The notes under the pieces were generated by a model. The model worked only from the letters and a program-made list of their open reading frames with translations. It did no database searches and had not been told where the DNA came from. The translations under genes were made by a program, and so were the position numbers. A stretch of 60,000 nucleotides of DNA from Hydractinia symbiolongicarpus (Eukaryota; Cnidaria; Hydrozoa; Anthoathecata; Hydractiniidae): contig NC_079876.1 in the NCBI RefSeq assembly GCF_029227915.1, positions 20,710,001-20,770,000 on the forward strand, read 5' to 3'. The first letter of the stretch is position 1. Each line of letters begins with the position of its first letter. Of this stretch, positions 21,600-35,770 are shown in pieces.

Positions 21600-23420
21600 A
21601 TTACCATCGGTCTATACCTTCCACTCTCAATGGTCTACCACGTCCTAAGTCGTTTTTCATTGCGCTATAGCCTTACAATGCCGTCAACTGCGTGGAAGAG
21701 CCGCTAAAGGCTGTTATATGGCCTTTTGATGCCTAATAAAGGCCTTAAATGGGAAACACGTAGTTCCACGTGCCCGCGTCCGTTACGATGAGTCTAGTCC
21801 TTGCACCCTCAATGGATTACGATGTCGCAAGTCGTTCTCCATCGCGCCATGGCCTTACAACACCGTCAACCACGTGTACAGGCCTCTAAAGGCTGTTATA
21901 TGGCCTTTTGCGGCCTAGTAAAGGCTTTACACGTAAAACACGTGCTCCCTTGCGTTAGCGCAGGTTACCGCCGTCTATTCCTTCCACACTCAATCGACTA
22001 CTACTTTCAAAGTTGTACTGCATCGAGTCATGGCCTTACAACACCGTCAACTACGCGTACAGGTCTCTAAATTCTGTTATATGGCCTTTTGCCGAACAAT
22101 AAAGGCCTTGCACGTAAAACACGTGTTTCCATGCGTTAGCGCAGGTTACCATAAGTCTATTCCTTCCACACTCAATAGACTACGACGTCCCTAGCCGCTT
22201 CTCACCGAGATATGGCCTTACAACACTTTGAACTACGTGTACAGGCCTCTAAGGGCTGTTATATGACCTTTTGCGGCCTAATAAAGGCCCTACACGTAAA
22301 ACACGTGCTCCCTTGCGTTAGCGCAGGTTACCGTAAGTCTATTCCTTCCACACTCAATGGACTACGGCTTCCCATGTCGTACTCTATCGCGCCACTGCCT
22401 TACAACGCTGTCAACTACGTGTACAAGCCTCTAAATGCTTTTATATGGCTTTTGCCTCTCAATAAAGGCCATATACGTAAAACACGTGCTTCCATGCGTT
22501 AGGGCATATTACCATCGGTCTATGCCTTCCACTCTCAATGGTCTACGACGTCCTAAGTCGTTTTTCATTGCGCTATAGCCTTACAATGCCGTCAACTGCG
22601 TGGAAGAGCCGCTAAAGGCTGTTAAATGGCCTTTTGATGCCTAATAAAGGCCTTAAATGGGAAACACGTAGTTCCACGTGCCCGCGTACGTTACGATGAA
22701 TCTACTCCTTGCACCCTCATTGGATTACGATGTCGCAAGTCGTTCTCCATCGCGCCATGGCCTTACAACACCGTCAACCACGTGTACAGGCCTCTAAAGG
22801 CTGTTATATGGCCTTTTGCGGCCTAGTAAAGGCTTTACACGTAAAACACGTGCTCCCTTGCGTTAGCGCAGGTTACCGCCGTCTATTCCTTCCACACTCA
22901 ATCGGCTACTACTTTCAAAGTTGTACTGCATCGAGTCATGGCCTTACAACACCGTCAACTACGCGTACAGGTCTCTAAATTCTGTTATATGGCCTTTTGC
23001 CGAACAATAAAGGCCTTGCACGTAAAACACGTGTTTCCATGCGTTAGCGCAGGTTACCATAAGTCTATTCCTTCCACACTCAATAGACTACGACGTCCCT
23101 AGCCGCTTCTCACCGAGATATGGCCTTACAACACTTTGAACTACGTGTACAGGCCTCTAAGGGCTGTTATATGACCTTTTGCGGCCTGATAAAGGCCCTA
23201 CACGTAAAACACGTGCTCCCTTGCGTTAGCGCAGGTTACCGTAAGTCTATTCCTTCCACACTCAATGGACTACGGCTTCCCATGTCGTACTCTATCGCGC
23301 CACTGCCTTACAACGCTGTTAACTACGTGTACAAGCCTCTAAATGCTTTTACATGGCTTTTGCCTCTCAATAAAGGCCATATACGTAAAACACGTGCTTC
23401 CATGCGTTAGCGCATGTTGC
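21600..23420 (+). repeat. Five-monomer higher-order repeat, two copies (908 bp)
   Basis: Matching segments recur at an offset of 908 bp, for example at 21801 and 22709, and at 22212 and 23120. This equals five monomers. The copies are nearly identical, including the shortened segment CAGGTTACCGCCGTC, so the duplication is recent. Confidence 0.75.
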
Positions 23421-24210
23421 CAGTGGTCTATTCCTTCCACTCTCAATGGTCTACGACGTCCTAAGTCTTTTTTCATTGCGCTATAGCCTAACAATGCCGT
23501 CAACTGCGTGCACAGGCCTCTAAAGGCTGTTATATGGCCTTTTGATGCCTAATAAAGGCCTTAAATGGGAAACACGTAGTTCCACGTGCCCGCGTATATG
23601 CCGATGAGTCTTGTCCTTCCACCCTCAATGGATTACGATGTCGCAAGTCGTTCTCCGTCGAGCCATGGCCTTACAACACCGTCAACCACGTGTACGGGCC
23701 TCTAAATGCTGTTATATGGCCTTTTGCGGCCTAATAAAGTCCTTACACGTAGAACACGTGGTCCCTTGCGTTAGCGCAGGCTACCGTCAGTCTATTCCTT
23801 CCACACTCAATGGACTACGACTTTCCAAGTCGTACTGCATCGAGTCATGGCCTTACAACACCGTGAACTGCGGGTACAGTCCTCTAAATTCTGTTATATG
23901 GCCTTTTGCCGAACAATAAAGGCCTTGCACGTAAAGCACGTGCTTCCATGCGTTAGCGCAGGTTAACGTAGTTCTATTCCTTCCACACTCAATGGACTAC
24001 GACTTTCCAAGTCGTATTGCATCAGGTCATGGCCTTACAACACCGTCAACTACGTGTACAGGTCTCTAAATTCTGTTATATGGCATTTTGCCAAACAATA
24101 GAGGCCTCGCACGTAAAACATGTTCTTCCATGCGTTAGCGCAGGTTACCATCGGTCTATTCCTTCCACACTCAATAGACTACGACGTCCCTAGCCGCTTC
24201 TCACCGAGAC

Positions 24211-27200
24211 ATGGCCTTACAACACTTTGAACTACGTGTACAGGCCTCTGAGGGCTGTTATATGGACTTTTGCGGGCTAATAAAGGCCCTACACGTAAAA
24301 AACGTGCTCCCTTGCGTTAGCGCAGGTTACCGTCAGCCTATTTCTTCCACACGCAATGGACTACAACTTACCAAGTCGTACTCCGTCGAGCCACGGCCTT
24401 ACAACGCTGTCAACTACGTGTACAAGCCTCTAAATGCTTTTATATGGCCTTTTGCCTCTCAATGAAGGCTATACACGTAAAACACGTGCTTCCATGCGTT
24501 AGCGCATGTTACCATCGGTCTATTCCTTCTACACTCAATAGACTGCGACGTCCTAGCCGCTTCTCACCGAGACATGGCCTTACAACACCGTCAACTACGT
24601 GTACAGGCCTCTAAAGGCTGTTATATGGCCTTTTGCGGCCAAATAAAGGCCTTACACGTAAAACACGTGCTCCTTTGCGTTAGCGCAGGTTACCGTCAGT
24701 CTATTCCTACCACACTCAAAGAAATACGACTTTCCAAGTCGTACTGCATCGAGTCATGGCCTTACAACACCGTCAATTGCGCGTACAGGCCTCTAAATTC
24801 TGTTATATGGCCTTTTGCCAAACAATAAAGGCCTTGCACGTAAAACACGTGTTTCCATGCGTTAGCGCAACTTACCATCGTTCTATTCCTTCTACACTCA
24901 ATAGACTACGACGTCCCTAGCCGCTTCTCACCGAGATATGGCTTTACAACACTTTGAACTACGTGTGCAGGCCTCTAAGGGCTGTTATATGGCCTTTTGC
25001 GGCCTAATAAAGGCCCTACACGTAAAACACGTGCTCCCTTGCGTTAGCGCAGGCTACCGTCAGTCTATTCCTTCCACACTCAATGGACTACGACTTTCCA
25101 AGTCGTACTGCATCGAGTCATGGCCTTACAACACCGTCAACTGCGCGTACAGGCCTCTAAACTCTGTTATATAGCCTTTTGCCGAACAATAAAGGCCTTG
25201 CACGTAAAGCACGTGCTTCCATGCGTTAGCGCAGGTTACCGTAGTTCTATTCCTTCCACACTCAATGGACTACGACTTTCCAAGTCGTATTGCATCAGGT
25301 CATGGCCTTACAACACCGTCAACTACGTGTACAGGTCTCTAAATTCTATTATATGGCATTTTGCCAAACAATAGAGGCCTCGCACGTAAAACACGTTCTT
25401 CCATGCGTTAGCGCAGGTTACCATCGGTCTATTCCTTCCACACTCAATAGACTACGACGTCCCTAGCCGCTTCTCACCGAGACATGGCCTTACAACACTT
25501 TGAACTACGTGTACAGGCCTCTGAGGGCTGTTATATGGACTTTTGCGGGCTAATAAAGGCCCTACACGTAAAAAACGTGCTCCCTTGCGTTAGCGCAGGT
25601 TACCGTCAGCCTATTTCTTCCACACGCAATGGACTACAACTTACCAAGTCGTACTCCGTCGAGCCACGGCCTTACAACGCTGTCAACTACGTGTACAAGC
25701 CTCTAAATGCTTTTATATGGCCTTTTGCCTCTCAATGAAGGCTATACACGTAAAACACGTGCTTCCATGCGTTAGCGCATGTTACCATCGGTCTATTCCT
25801 TCTACACTCAATAGACTGCGACGTCCTAGCCGCTTCTCACCGAGACATGGCCTTACAACACCGTCAACTACGTGTACAGGCCTCTAAAGGCTGTTATATG
25901 GCCTTTTGCGGCCTAATAAAGGCCTTACACGTAAAACACGTGCTCCTTTGCGTTAGCGCAGGTTACCGTCAGTCTATTCCTACCACACTCAAAGAAATAC
26001 GACTTTTTAAGTCGTACTGCATCGAGTCATGGCCTTACAACACCGTCAACTGCGCGTACAGGCCTCTAAATTCTGTTATATGGCCTTTTGCCAAACAATA
26101 AAGGCCTTGCACGTAAAACACGTGTTTCCATGCGTTAGCGCAACTTACCATCGTTCTATTCCTTCTACACTCAATAGACTACGACGTCCCTAGCCGCTTC
26201 TCACCGAGATATGGCTTTACAACACTTTGAACTATGTGTGCAGGCCTCTAAGGGCTGTTATATGGCCTTTTGCGGCCTAATAAAGGCCCTACACGTAAAA
26301 CACGTGCTCCCTTGCGTTAGCGCAGGCTACCGTCAGTCTATTCCTTCCACACTCAATGGACTACGACTTTCCAAGTCGTACTGCATCGAGTCATGGCCTT
26401 ACAACACCGTCAACTGCGAGTACAGGCCTCTAAACTCTGTTATATAGCCTTTTGCCGAACAATAAAGGCCTTGCACGTAAAGCACGTGCTTCCATGCGTT
26501 AGCGCAGGTTACCGTAGTTCTATTCCTTCCACACTCAATGGACTACGACTTTCCAAGTCGTATTGCATCAGGTCATGGCCTTACAACACCGTCAACTACG
26601 TGTACAGGTCTCTAAATTCTGTTATATGGCATTTTGCCAAACAATAGAGGCCTCGCACGTAAAACACGTTCTTCCATGCGTTAGCGCAGGTTACCATCGG
26701 TCTATTCCTTCCACACTCAATAGACTACGACGTCCCTAGCCGCTTCTCACCGAGACATGGCCTTACAACACTTTGAACTACGTGTACAGGCCTCTGAGGG
26801 CTGTTATATGGACTTTTGCGGGCTAATAAAGGCCCTACACGTAAAAAACGTGCTCCCTTGCGTTAGCGCAGGTTACCGTCAGCCTATTTCTTCCACACGC
26901 AATGGACTACAACTTACCAAGTCGTACCCCGTCGAGCCACGGCCTTACAACGCTGTCAACTACGTGTACAAGCCTCTAAATGCTTTTATATGGCCTTTTG
27001 CCTCTCAATGAAGGCTATACACGTAAAACACGTGCTTCCATGCGTTAGCGCATGTTACCATCGGTCTATTCCTTCTACACTCAATAGACTGCGACGTCCT
27101 AGCCGCTTCTCACCGAGACATGGCCTTACAACACCGTCAACTACGTGTACAGGCCTCTAAAGGCTGTTATATGGCCTTTTGCGGCCTAATAAAGGCCTTA

Positions 27201-30200
27201 CACGTAAAACACGTGCTCCTTTGCGTTAGCGCAGGTTACCGTCAGTCTATTCCTACCACACTCAAAGAAATACGACTTTCCAAGTCGTACTGCATCGAGT
27301 CATGGCCTTACAACACCGTCAACTGCGCGTACAGGCCTCTAAATTCTGTTATATGGCCTTTTGCCAAACAATAAAGGCCTTGCACGTAAAACACGTGTTT
27401 CCATGCGTTAGCGCAACTTACCATCGTTCTATTCCTTCTACACTCAATAGACTACGACGTCCCTAGCCGCTTCTCACCGAGATATGGCTTTACAACACTT
27501 TGAACTACGTGTGCAGGCCTCTAAGGGCTGTTATATGGCCTTTTGCGGCCTAATAAAGGCCCTACACGTAAAACACGTGCTCCCTTGCGTTAGCGCAGGC
27601 TACCGTCAGTCTATTCCTTCCACACTCAATGGACTACGACTTTCCAAGTCGTACTGCATCGAGTCATGGCCTTACAACACAGTCAACTACGTGTACAGGC
27701 CTCTAAAGGCTGTTATATGGCCTTTTGCCAAACAATAGAGGCCTCGCACGTAAAACACGTTCTTCCATGCGTTAGCGCAGGTTACCATCGGTCTATTCCT
27801 TCCACACTCAATAGACTACGACGTTCCTAGCCGCTTCTCACCGAGACATGGCCTTACAACACTTTGAACTACGTGTACAGGCCTCTAAGGGCTGTTATAT
27901 GGACTTTTGCCGCCTAATAAAGGCCCTACACGTAAAACACGTGGCCGCTTGCGTTAGCGCAGGTTACCGTCAGCCTATTTCTTTCACACTCAATGAACTA
28001 TGACTTACCAAGTCGTACTCCATCGAGCCACAGCTTTACAACGCTGTCAACTACGTGTACAAGCCTCTAAATGCTTTTATATGGCCTTTTGCCAAACAAT
28101 AAAGGCCTTGCACGTAAAACACGTGTTTCCATGCGTTAGCGCAACTTACCATCGTTCTATTCCTTCTACACTCAATAGACTACGACGTCCCTAGCCGCTT
28201 CTCACCGAGATATGGCTTTACAACACTTTGAACTACGTGTGCAGGCCTCTAAGGGCTGTTATATGGCCTTTTGCGGCCTAATAAAGGCCCTACACGTAAA
28301 ACACGTGCTCCCTTGCGTTAGCGCAGGCTACCGTCAGTCTATTCCTTCCACACTCAATGGACTACGACTTTCCAAGTCGTACTGCATCGAGTCATGGCCT
28401 TACAACACCGTCAACTGCGCGTACAGGCCTCTAAATTCTGTTATATGGCCTTTTGCCAAACAATAAAGGCCTTGCACGTAAAACACGTGTTTCCATGCGT
28501 TAGCGCAACTTACCATCGTTCTATTCCTTCTACACTCAATAGACTACGACGTCCCTAGCCGCTTCTCACCGAGATATGGCTTTACAACACTTTGAACTAT
28601 GTGTGCAGGCCTCTAAGGGCTGTTATATGGCCTTTTGCGGCCTAATAAAGGCCCTACACGTAAAACACGTGCTCCCTTGCGTTAGCGCAGGCTACCGTCA
28701 GTCTATTCCTTCCACACTCAATGGACTACGACTTTCCAAGTCGTACTGCATCGAGTCATGGCCTTACAACACCGTCAACTGCGAGTACAGGCCTCTAAAC
28801 TCTGTTATATAGCCTTTTGCCGAACAATAAAGGCCTTGCACGTAAAGCACGTGCTTCCATGCGTTAGCGCAGGTTACCGTAGTTCTATTCCTTCCACACT
28901 CAATGGACTACGACTTTCCAAGTCGTATTGCATCAGGTCATGGCCTTACAACACCGTCAACTACGTGTACAGGTCTCTAAATTCTGTTATATGGCATTTT
29001 GCCAAACAATAGAGGCCTCACACGTAAAACACGTTCTTCCATGCGTTAGCGCAGGTTACCATCGGTCTATTCCTTCCACACTCAATAGACTACGACGTCC
29101 CTAGCCGCTTCTCACCGAGACATGGCCTTACAACACTTTGAACTACGTGTACAGGCCTCTGAGGGCTGTTATATGGACTTTTGCGGGCTAATAAAGGCCC
29201 TACACGTAAAAAACGTGCTCCCTTGCGTTAGCGCAGGTTACCGTCAGCCTATTTCTTCCACACGCAATGGACTACAACTTACCAAGTCGTACCCCGTCGA
29301 GCCACGGCCTTACAACGCTGTCAACTACGTGTACAAGCCTCTAAATGCTTTTATATGGCCTTTTGCCTCTCAATGAAGGCTATACACGTAAAACACGTGC
29401 TTCCATGCGTTAGCGCATGTTACCATCGGTCTATTCCTTCTACACTCAATAGACTGCGACGTCCTAGCCGCTTCTCACCGAGACATGGCCTTACAACACC
29501 GTCAACTACGTGTACAGGCCTCTAAAGGCTGTAATATGGCCTTTTGCGGCCTAATAAAGGCCTTACACGTAAAACACGTGCTCCTTTGCGTTAGCGCAGG
29601 TTACCGTCAGTCTATTCCTACCACACTCAAAGAAATACGACTTTCCAAGTCGTACTGCATCGAGTCATGGCCTTACAACACCGTCAACTGCGCGTACAGG
29701 CCTCTAAATTCTGTTATATGGCCTTTTGCCAAACAATAAAGGCCTTGCACGTAAAACACGTGTTTCCATGCGTTAGCGCAACTTACCATCGTTCTATTCC
29801 TTCTACACTCAATAGACTACGACGTCCCTAGCCGCTTCTCACCGAGATATGGCTTTACAACACTTTGAACTATGTGTGCAGGCCTCTAAGGGCTGTTATA
29901 TGGCCTTTTGCGGCCTAATAAAGGCCCTACACGTAAAACACGTGCTCCCTTGCGTTAGCGCAGGCTACCGTCAGTCTATTCCTTCCACACTCAATGGACT
30001 ACGACTTTCCAAGTCGTACTGCATCGAGTCATGGCCTTACAACACCGTCAACTGCGAGTACAGGCCTCTAAACTCTGTTATATAGCCTTTTGCCGAACAA
30101 TAAAGGCCTTGCACGTAAAGCACGTGCTTCCATGCGTTAGCGCAGGTTACCGTAGTTCTATTCCTTCCACACTCAATGGACTACGACTTTCCAAGTCGTA

Positions 30201-31485
30201 TTGCATCAGGTCATGGCCTTACAACACCGTCAACTACGTGTACAGGTCTCTAAATTCTGTTATATGGCATTTTGCCAAACAATAGAGGCCTCACACGTAA
30301 AACACGTTCTTCCATGCGTTAGCGCAGGTTACCATCGGTCTATTCCTTCCACACTCAATAGACTACGACGTCCCTAGCCGCTTCTCACCGAGACATGGCC
30401 TTACAACACTTTGAACTACGTGTACAGGCCTCTGAGGGCTGTTATATGGACTTTTGCGGGCTAATAAAGGCCCTACACGTAAAAAACGTGCTCCCTTGCG
30501 TTAGCGCAGGTTACCGTCAGCCTATTTCTTCCACACGCAATGGACTACAACTTACCAAGTCGTACCCCGTCGAGCCACGGCCTTACAACGCTGTCAACTA
30601 CGTGTACAAGCCTCTAAATGCTTTTATATGGCCTTTTGCCTCTCAATGAAGGCTATACACGTAAAACACGTGCTTCCATGCGTTAGCGCATGTTACCATC
30701 GGTCTATTCCTTCTACACTCAATAGACTGCGACGTCCTAGCCGCTTCTCACCGAGACATGGCCTTACAACACCGTCAACTACGTGTACAGGCCTCTAAAG
30801 TCTGTAATATGGCCTTTTGCGGCCTAATAAAGGCCTTACACGTAAAACACGTGCTCCTTTGCGTTAGCGCAGGTTACCGTCAGTCTATTCCTACCACACT
30901 CAAAGAAATACGACTTTCCAAGTCGTACTGCATCGAGTCATGGCCTTACAACACCGTCAACTGCGCGTACAGGCCTCTAAATTCTGTTATATGGCCTTTT
31001 GCCAAACAATAAAGGCCTTGCACGTAAAACACGTGTTTCCATGCGTTAGCGCAACTTACCATCGTTCTATTCCTTCTACACTCAATAGACTACGACGTCC
31101 CTAGCCGCTTCTCACCGAGATATGGCTTTACAACACTTTGAACTACGTGTGCAGGCCTCTAAGGGCTGTTATATGGCCTTTTGCGGCCTAATAAAGGCCC
31201 TACACGTAAAACACGTGCTCCCTTGCGTTAGCGCAGGCTACCGTCAGTCTATTCCTTCCACACTCAATGGACTACGACTTTCCAAGTCGTACTGCATCGA
31301 GTCATGGCCTTACAACACAGTCAACTACGTGTACAGGCCTCTAAAGGCTGTTATATGGCCTTTTGCCAAACAATAGAGGCCTCGCACGTAAAACACGTTC
31401 TTCCATGCGTTAGCGCAGGTTACCATCGGTCTATTCCTTCCACACTCAATAGACTACGACGTCCCTAGCCGCTTCTCACCGAGAC
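24211..31485 (+). repeat. Seven-monomer higher-order repeat block (1,273-bp unit)
   Basis: Diagnostic monomer types recur in fixed order. The type-0 monomer (CAGGCCTCTGAGGGC and CTACAACTTACCAAG) is at 24211, 25484, 26757, 29122 and 30395; a diverged type-0 is at 27848. Unit lengths in monomers are 7, 7, 6, 7, 7, 6. Units differ by very few bases, far fewer than neighbouring monomers inside a unit. The two six-monomer units share the same chimeric monomer (27666 and 31304), which joins the front of one type to the back of another. The block extends slightly leftward to about 23,740 with partial copies. Confidence 0.85.
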
Positions 31486-32412
31486 ATGGCCTTACAACAC
31501 TTTGAACTACGTGTACAGGCCTCTATGGGCTGTTATATGGCATTTTGCGGCCTAATAAAGGCCCTACACGTAAAACACGTGCTCCCTTGTGTTAGCGCAG
31601 GTTACCGTCAGCCTATTCCTTTCACACTCAATGGACTATGACGTCCTAAGTCGTTTTTCATTGCGCTGTAGCTTTACAATGCCGTCAACTGCGTGCACAG
31701 GCTTCTAAAGGCTGTTATATGGCCTTTTGCCGCCTCATAAAGTCCTTACACGTAAAACAGGTGCTCCCTTGCGTCAGCGCAGGTTGAGATGGGTCTAGTT
31801 CTTCCACCCTCAATGGATTACGACGTCCCAAGTAGTTCTTCATCGAGCCATGGCCTTACAACACCGTCAACTACGTGTACAGGCCTCTAAAGGCTGTTAT
31901 ATGGCCTTTTGCGGCCTAATAAAGGCCATACACGTAAAACACGTGCTTCCATGCGTTAACGCATGTTACCATCAGTCTATACCTTCCACTTTCTATGGTC
32001 TACGACGTCCTAAGTCGTTTTTTATTGCGCTATAGCTTTACAATGCAGTCAACTGTGTGCACATGCTTCTAAAGGCTGTTATATGGCCTTTTGCACCCTA
32101 ATAAAGGCCCTACACGTAAAACACGTGGCCCCTTGCGTTAGCGCAGGTTACCGTCAGCCTATTTCTTTCACACTCAATGAACTATGACTTACCAAGTCGT
32201 ACTCCATCGAGCCACAGCCTTACAACGCTGTCAACTACGTGTACAAGCCTCTAAATGCTTTTATATGGCCTTTTGCCTCTTAATAAAGGCCATACACGTA
32301 AAACACGTGCTTCCATGCGTTAGCACATGTTACCATCGGTCTATACCTTCCACTCTCAATGGCCTACGACGTCCTAAGTCGTTTTTCATTGCGCTATAGC
32401 CTTACAATGCCG

Positions 32413-34395
32413 TTAACTGCGTGTACAGGTCTCTAAATTCTGTTATATGGCCTTTTGCCGAACAATAAAGCCCTTGCACGTAAAACACGTGCTTCCATGC
32501 GTTAGCGCAGGTTACCATCGGTCTATTCCTTCTACACTGAATAGACTACGACGTCCCTAGCCGCTTCTCACCGAGATATGGCCTTACAACACTTGGAACT
32601 ACGTGTGCATGCCTCTAAGGTCTGTTATATGGCCTTTTGCGGCCTAATAAAGGCCCTACACGTAAAAAACGTGCTTCCTTGCGTTAGCGCAGGTTACCTT
32701 CAGTCTATTCCTTTTACACTCAACGGACTACGGTTTCCCATGTCGTACTCTATCGCGCCACTGCCTTACAACGCTGTCAACTACGTGTACAAGCCTCTAA
32801 ATACTTTCATATATGGCTTTTGCCTCCCAATAAAGGCCATACACGTAAAACACGTGCTTCCATGCGTTACCGCATGTTACCAGCGGTATATTCCTTCCAC
32901 TCTCAATGGTCTACGACGTCCTTAGTCGTTTTTCATTGCGCTATGGCCTTACAATGCCGTCAACTGCGTGCACAGGCTTCTAAAGGCTGTTATATGGGAT
33001 TTTTGTGCCTAATAAAGGTCTTAAATGGGAATCACGTAGTTCCACGTGCCCGCGCACGTTACGATGGGTCTAGTCCTTCCACCCTCAATGGATTACGACG
33101 TCCCAAGTCGTTCTCCATCGAGCCATGGGCTTACAACACCATCAACTACGTGTACAGGCCTCTAAAGGCTGTTATATGGCCTTTTGCGGCCTAATAAAGT
33201 CCTTACACGTAGAACACGTGCTCCCTTGAGTTAGCACAGGCTACCGTCAGTCTATCCCTTCCACACTCAATGGACTACGACTTTCCAAGTCGTACTGCAT
33301 CGAGTCATGGCCTTACAACACCGTCAACTGCGCGTACAAGGCTCTAAATTCTGTTATATGGCCTTTTGCCGAACAATAAAGACCTTGCACGTAAAGCACG
33401 TGCTTCCATGCGTTAGCGCAGGTTACGGTCGGTCTATTCCTTCCACACTCAATGGACTACGACTTTCCAAGTCGAACTGCATCAATTCATGGCCTTACAA
33501 CACCGTCAACTGCGTGTACAGGTCTCTAAATTCTGTTATATGGCCTTTTGCCGAACAATAAAGCCCTTGCACGTAAAACACGTGCTTCCATGCGTTAGCG
33601 CAGGTTACCATCGGTCTATTCCTTCTACACTGAATAGACTACGACGTCCCTAGCCGTTTCTCACCGAGATATGGCCTTACAACACTTGGAACTACGTGTG
33701 CATGCCTCTAAGGTCTGTTATATGGCCTTTTGCGGCCTAATAAAGGCCCTACACGTAAAAAACGTGCTTCCTTGCGTTAGCGCAGGTTACCTTCAGTCTA
33801 TTCCTTTTACACTCAACGGACTACGGTTTCCCATGTCGTACTCTATCGCGCCACTGCCTTACAACGCTGTCAACTACGTGTACAAGCCTCTAAATACTTT
33901 CATATATGGCTTTTACCTCCCAATAAAGGCCATACACGTAAAACACGTGCTTCCATGCGTTACCGCATGTTACCAGCGGTATATTCCTTCCACTCTCAAT
34001 GGTCTACGACGTCCTTAGTCGTTTTTCATTGCGCTATGGCCTTACAATGCCGTCAACTGCGTGCACAGGCTTCTAAAGGCTGTTATATGGGATTTTTGTG
34101 CCTAATAAAGGTCTTAAATGGGAATCACGTAGTTCCACGTGCCCGCGCACGTTACGATGGGTCTAGTCCTTCCACCCTCAATGGATTACGACGTCCCAAG
34201 TCGTTCTCCATCGAGCCATGGGCTTACAACACCATCAACTACGTGTACAGGCCTCTAAAGGCTGTTATATGGCCTTTTGCGGCCTAATAAAGTCCTTACA
34301 CGTAGAACACGTGCTCCCTTGAGTTAGCACAGGCTACCGTCAGTCTATCCCTTCCACACTCAATGGACTACGACTTTCCAAGTCGTACTGCATCG
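32413..34395 (+). repeat. Six-monomer duplication (1,093-bp unit), nearly two copies
   Basis: The sequences from about 32,413 and about 33,506 match almost base for base for about 900 bp or more. They include the unusual extra ATAT in CTTTCATATATGGC (32,810 and 33,903). The offset is 1,093 bp, or six monomers with one extra base. Confidence 0.75.
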
Positions 34396-35770
34396 AGTCA
34401 TGGCCTACAACACCGTCAACTACGTGAACAGGTCTCTAAATTCTGTTATATGGCCTTTTGCCGAACAATAAAGGCCTCTCACGTAAAACACGTTCTTCCA
34501 TGCGTTAGCGCAGGTTACCATCGGTCTATTCCTTCCACACTCAATAGACTACGACGTCCCTAGCCGCTTCTCACCGAGACATGGCCTTACAACACTTTGA
34601 ACTACGTGTACAGGCCTCTATGGGCTGTTATATGGCATTTTGCGGCGTAATAAAGGCCCTACACGTAAAACACGTGCTCCCTTGTGTTAGCGCAGGTTAC
34701 CGTCAGCCTATTCTTTTCACACTCAATGGACTACGACATACCAAGTCGTACTTCATCGAGCCACGGCCTTACAACGCTGTCAACTACGTGTACAAGCCTC
34801 TAAATGCTTTTATATGGCCTTTTGCCTCTCAATAAAGGCCATACTCGTAAAACACGTGCTTCCATGCGTTACCGCATGTTACCAGCGGTATATTCCTTCC
34901 ACTCTCAATTGTCTACGACGTCCTAAGTCGTTTTTCATTGCGCTATGGCCTTACAATGCCGTCAACTGCGTGCACAGGCTTCTAAAGGCTGTTATATGGG
35001 ATTTTTGTGCCTAATAAAGGTCTTAAATGGGAATCACGTAGTTCCACGTGCCCGCACACGTTACGATGGGTCTAGTCCTTCCACCCTCAATGGATTACGA
35101 CGTCCCAAGTCGTTCTCCATCGAGCCATGGGCTTACAACACCATCAACTACGTGTACAGGCCTCTAAAGGCTGTTATATGGCCTTTTGCGGCCTAATAAA
35201 GTCCTTACACGTAGAACACGTGCTCCCTTGAGTTAGCACAGGCAACCGTCAGTCTATCCCTTCCACACTCAATGGACTACGACTTTCCAAGTGGTACTGC
35301 ATCGAGTCATGGCCTACAACACCGTCAACTACGTGAACAGGTCTCTAAATTCTGTTATATGGCCTTTTGCCGAACAATAAAGGCCTCGCACGTAAAACAC
35401 GTTCTTCCATGCGTTAGCGCAGGTTACCATCGGTGTATTCCTTCCACACTCAATAGACTACGACGTCCCTAGCCGCTTCTTACCGAGACATGGCCTTACA
35501 ACACTTTGAACTTCGTGTACAGGCCTCTATGGGTTGTTATATGGCATTTTGCGGCGTAATAAAGGCCCTACACGTAAAACACGTGCTCCCTTGTGTTAGC
35601 GCAGGTTACCGTCAGCCTATTCCTTTCACACTCAATGGACTACGACATACCAAGTCGTACTTCATCGAGCCACGGCCTTACAACGCTGTCAACTACGTGT
35701 ACAAGCCTCTAAATGCTTTTATATGGCCTTTTGCCTCTCAATAAAGGCCATACTCGTAAAACACGTGCTT
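33960..35770 (+). repeat. Five-monomer duplication (909-bp unit), two copies
   Basis: Matching segments lie 909 bp apart (34363 and 35272, 34581 and 35490), including the one-base deletion in GGCCTACAACACCGTC. It overlaps the end of the preceding six-monomer duplication, showing successive rounds of unequal exchange. Confidence 0.7.
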
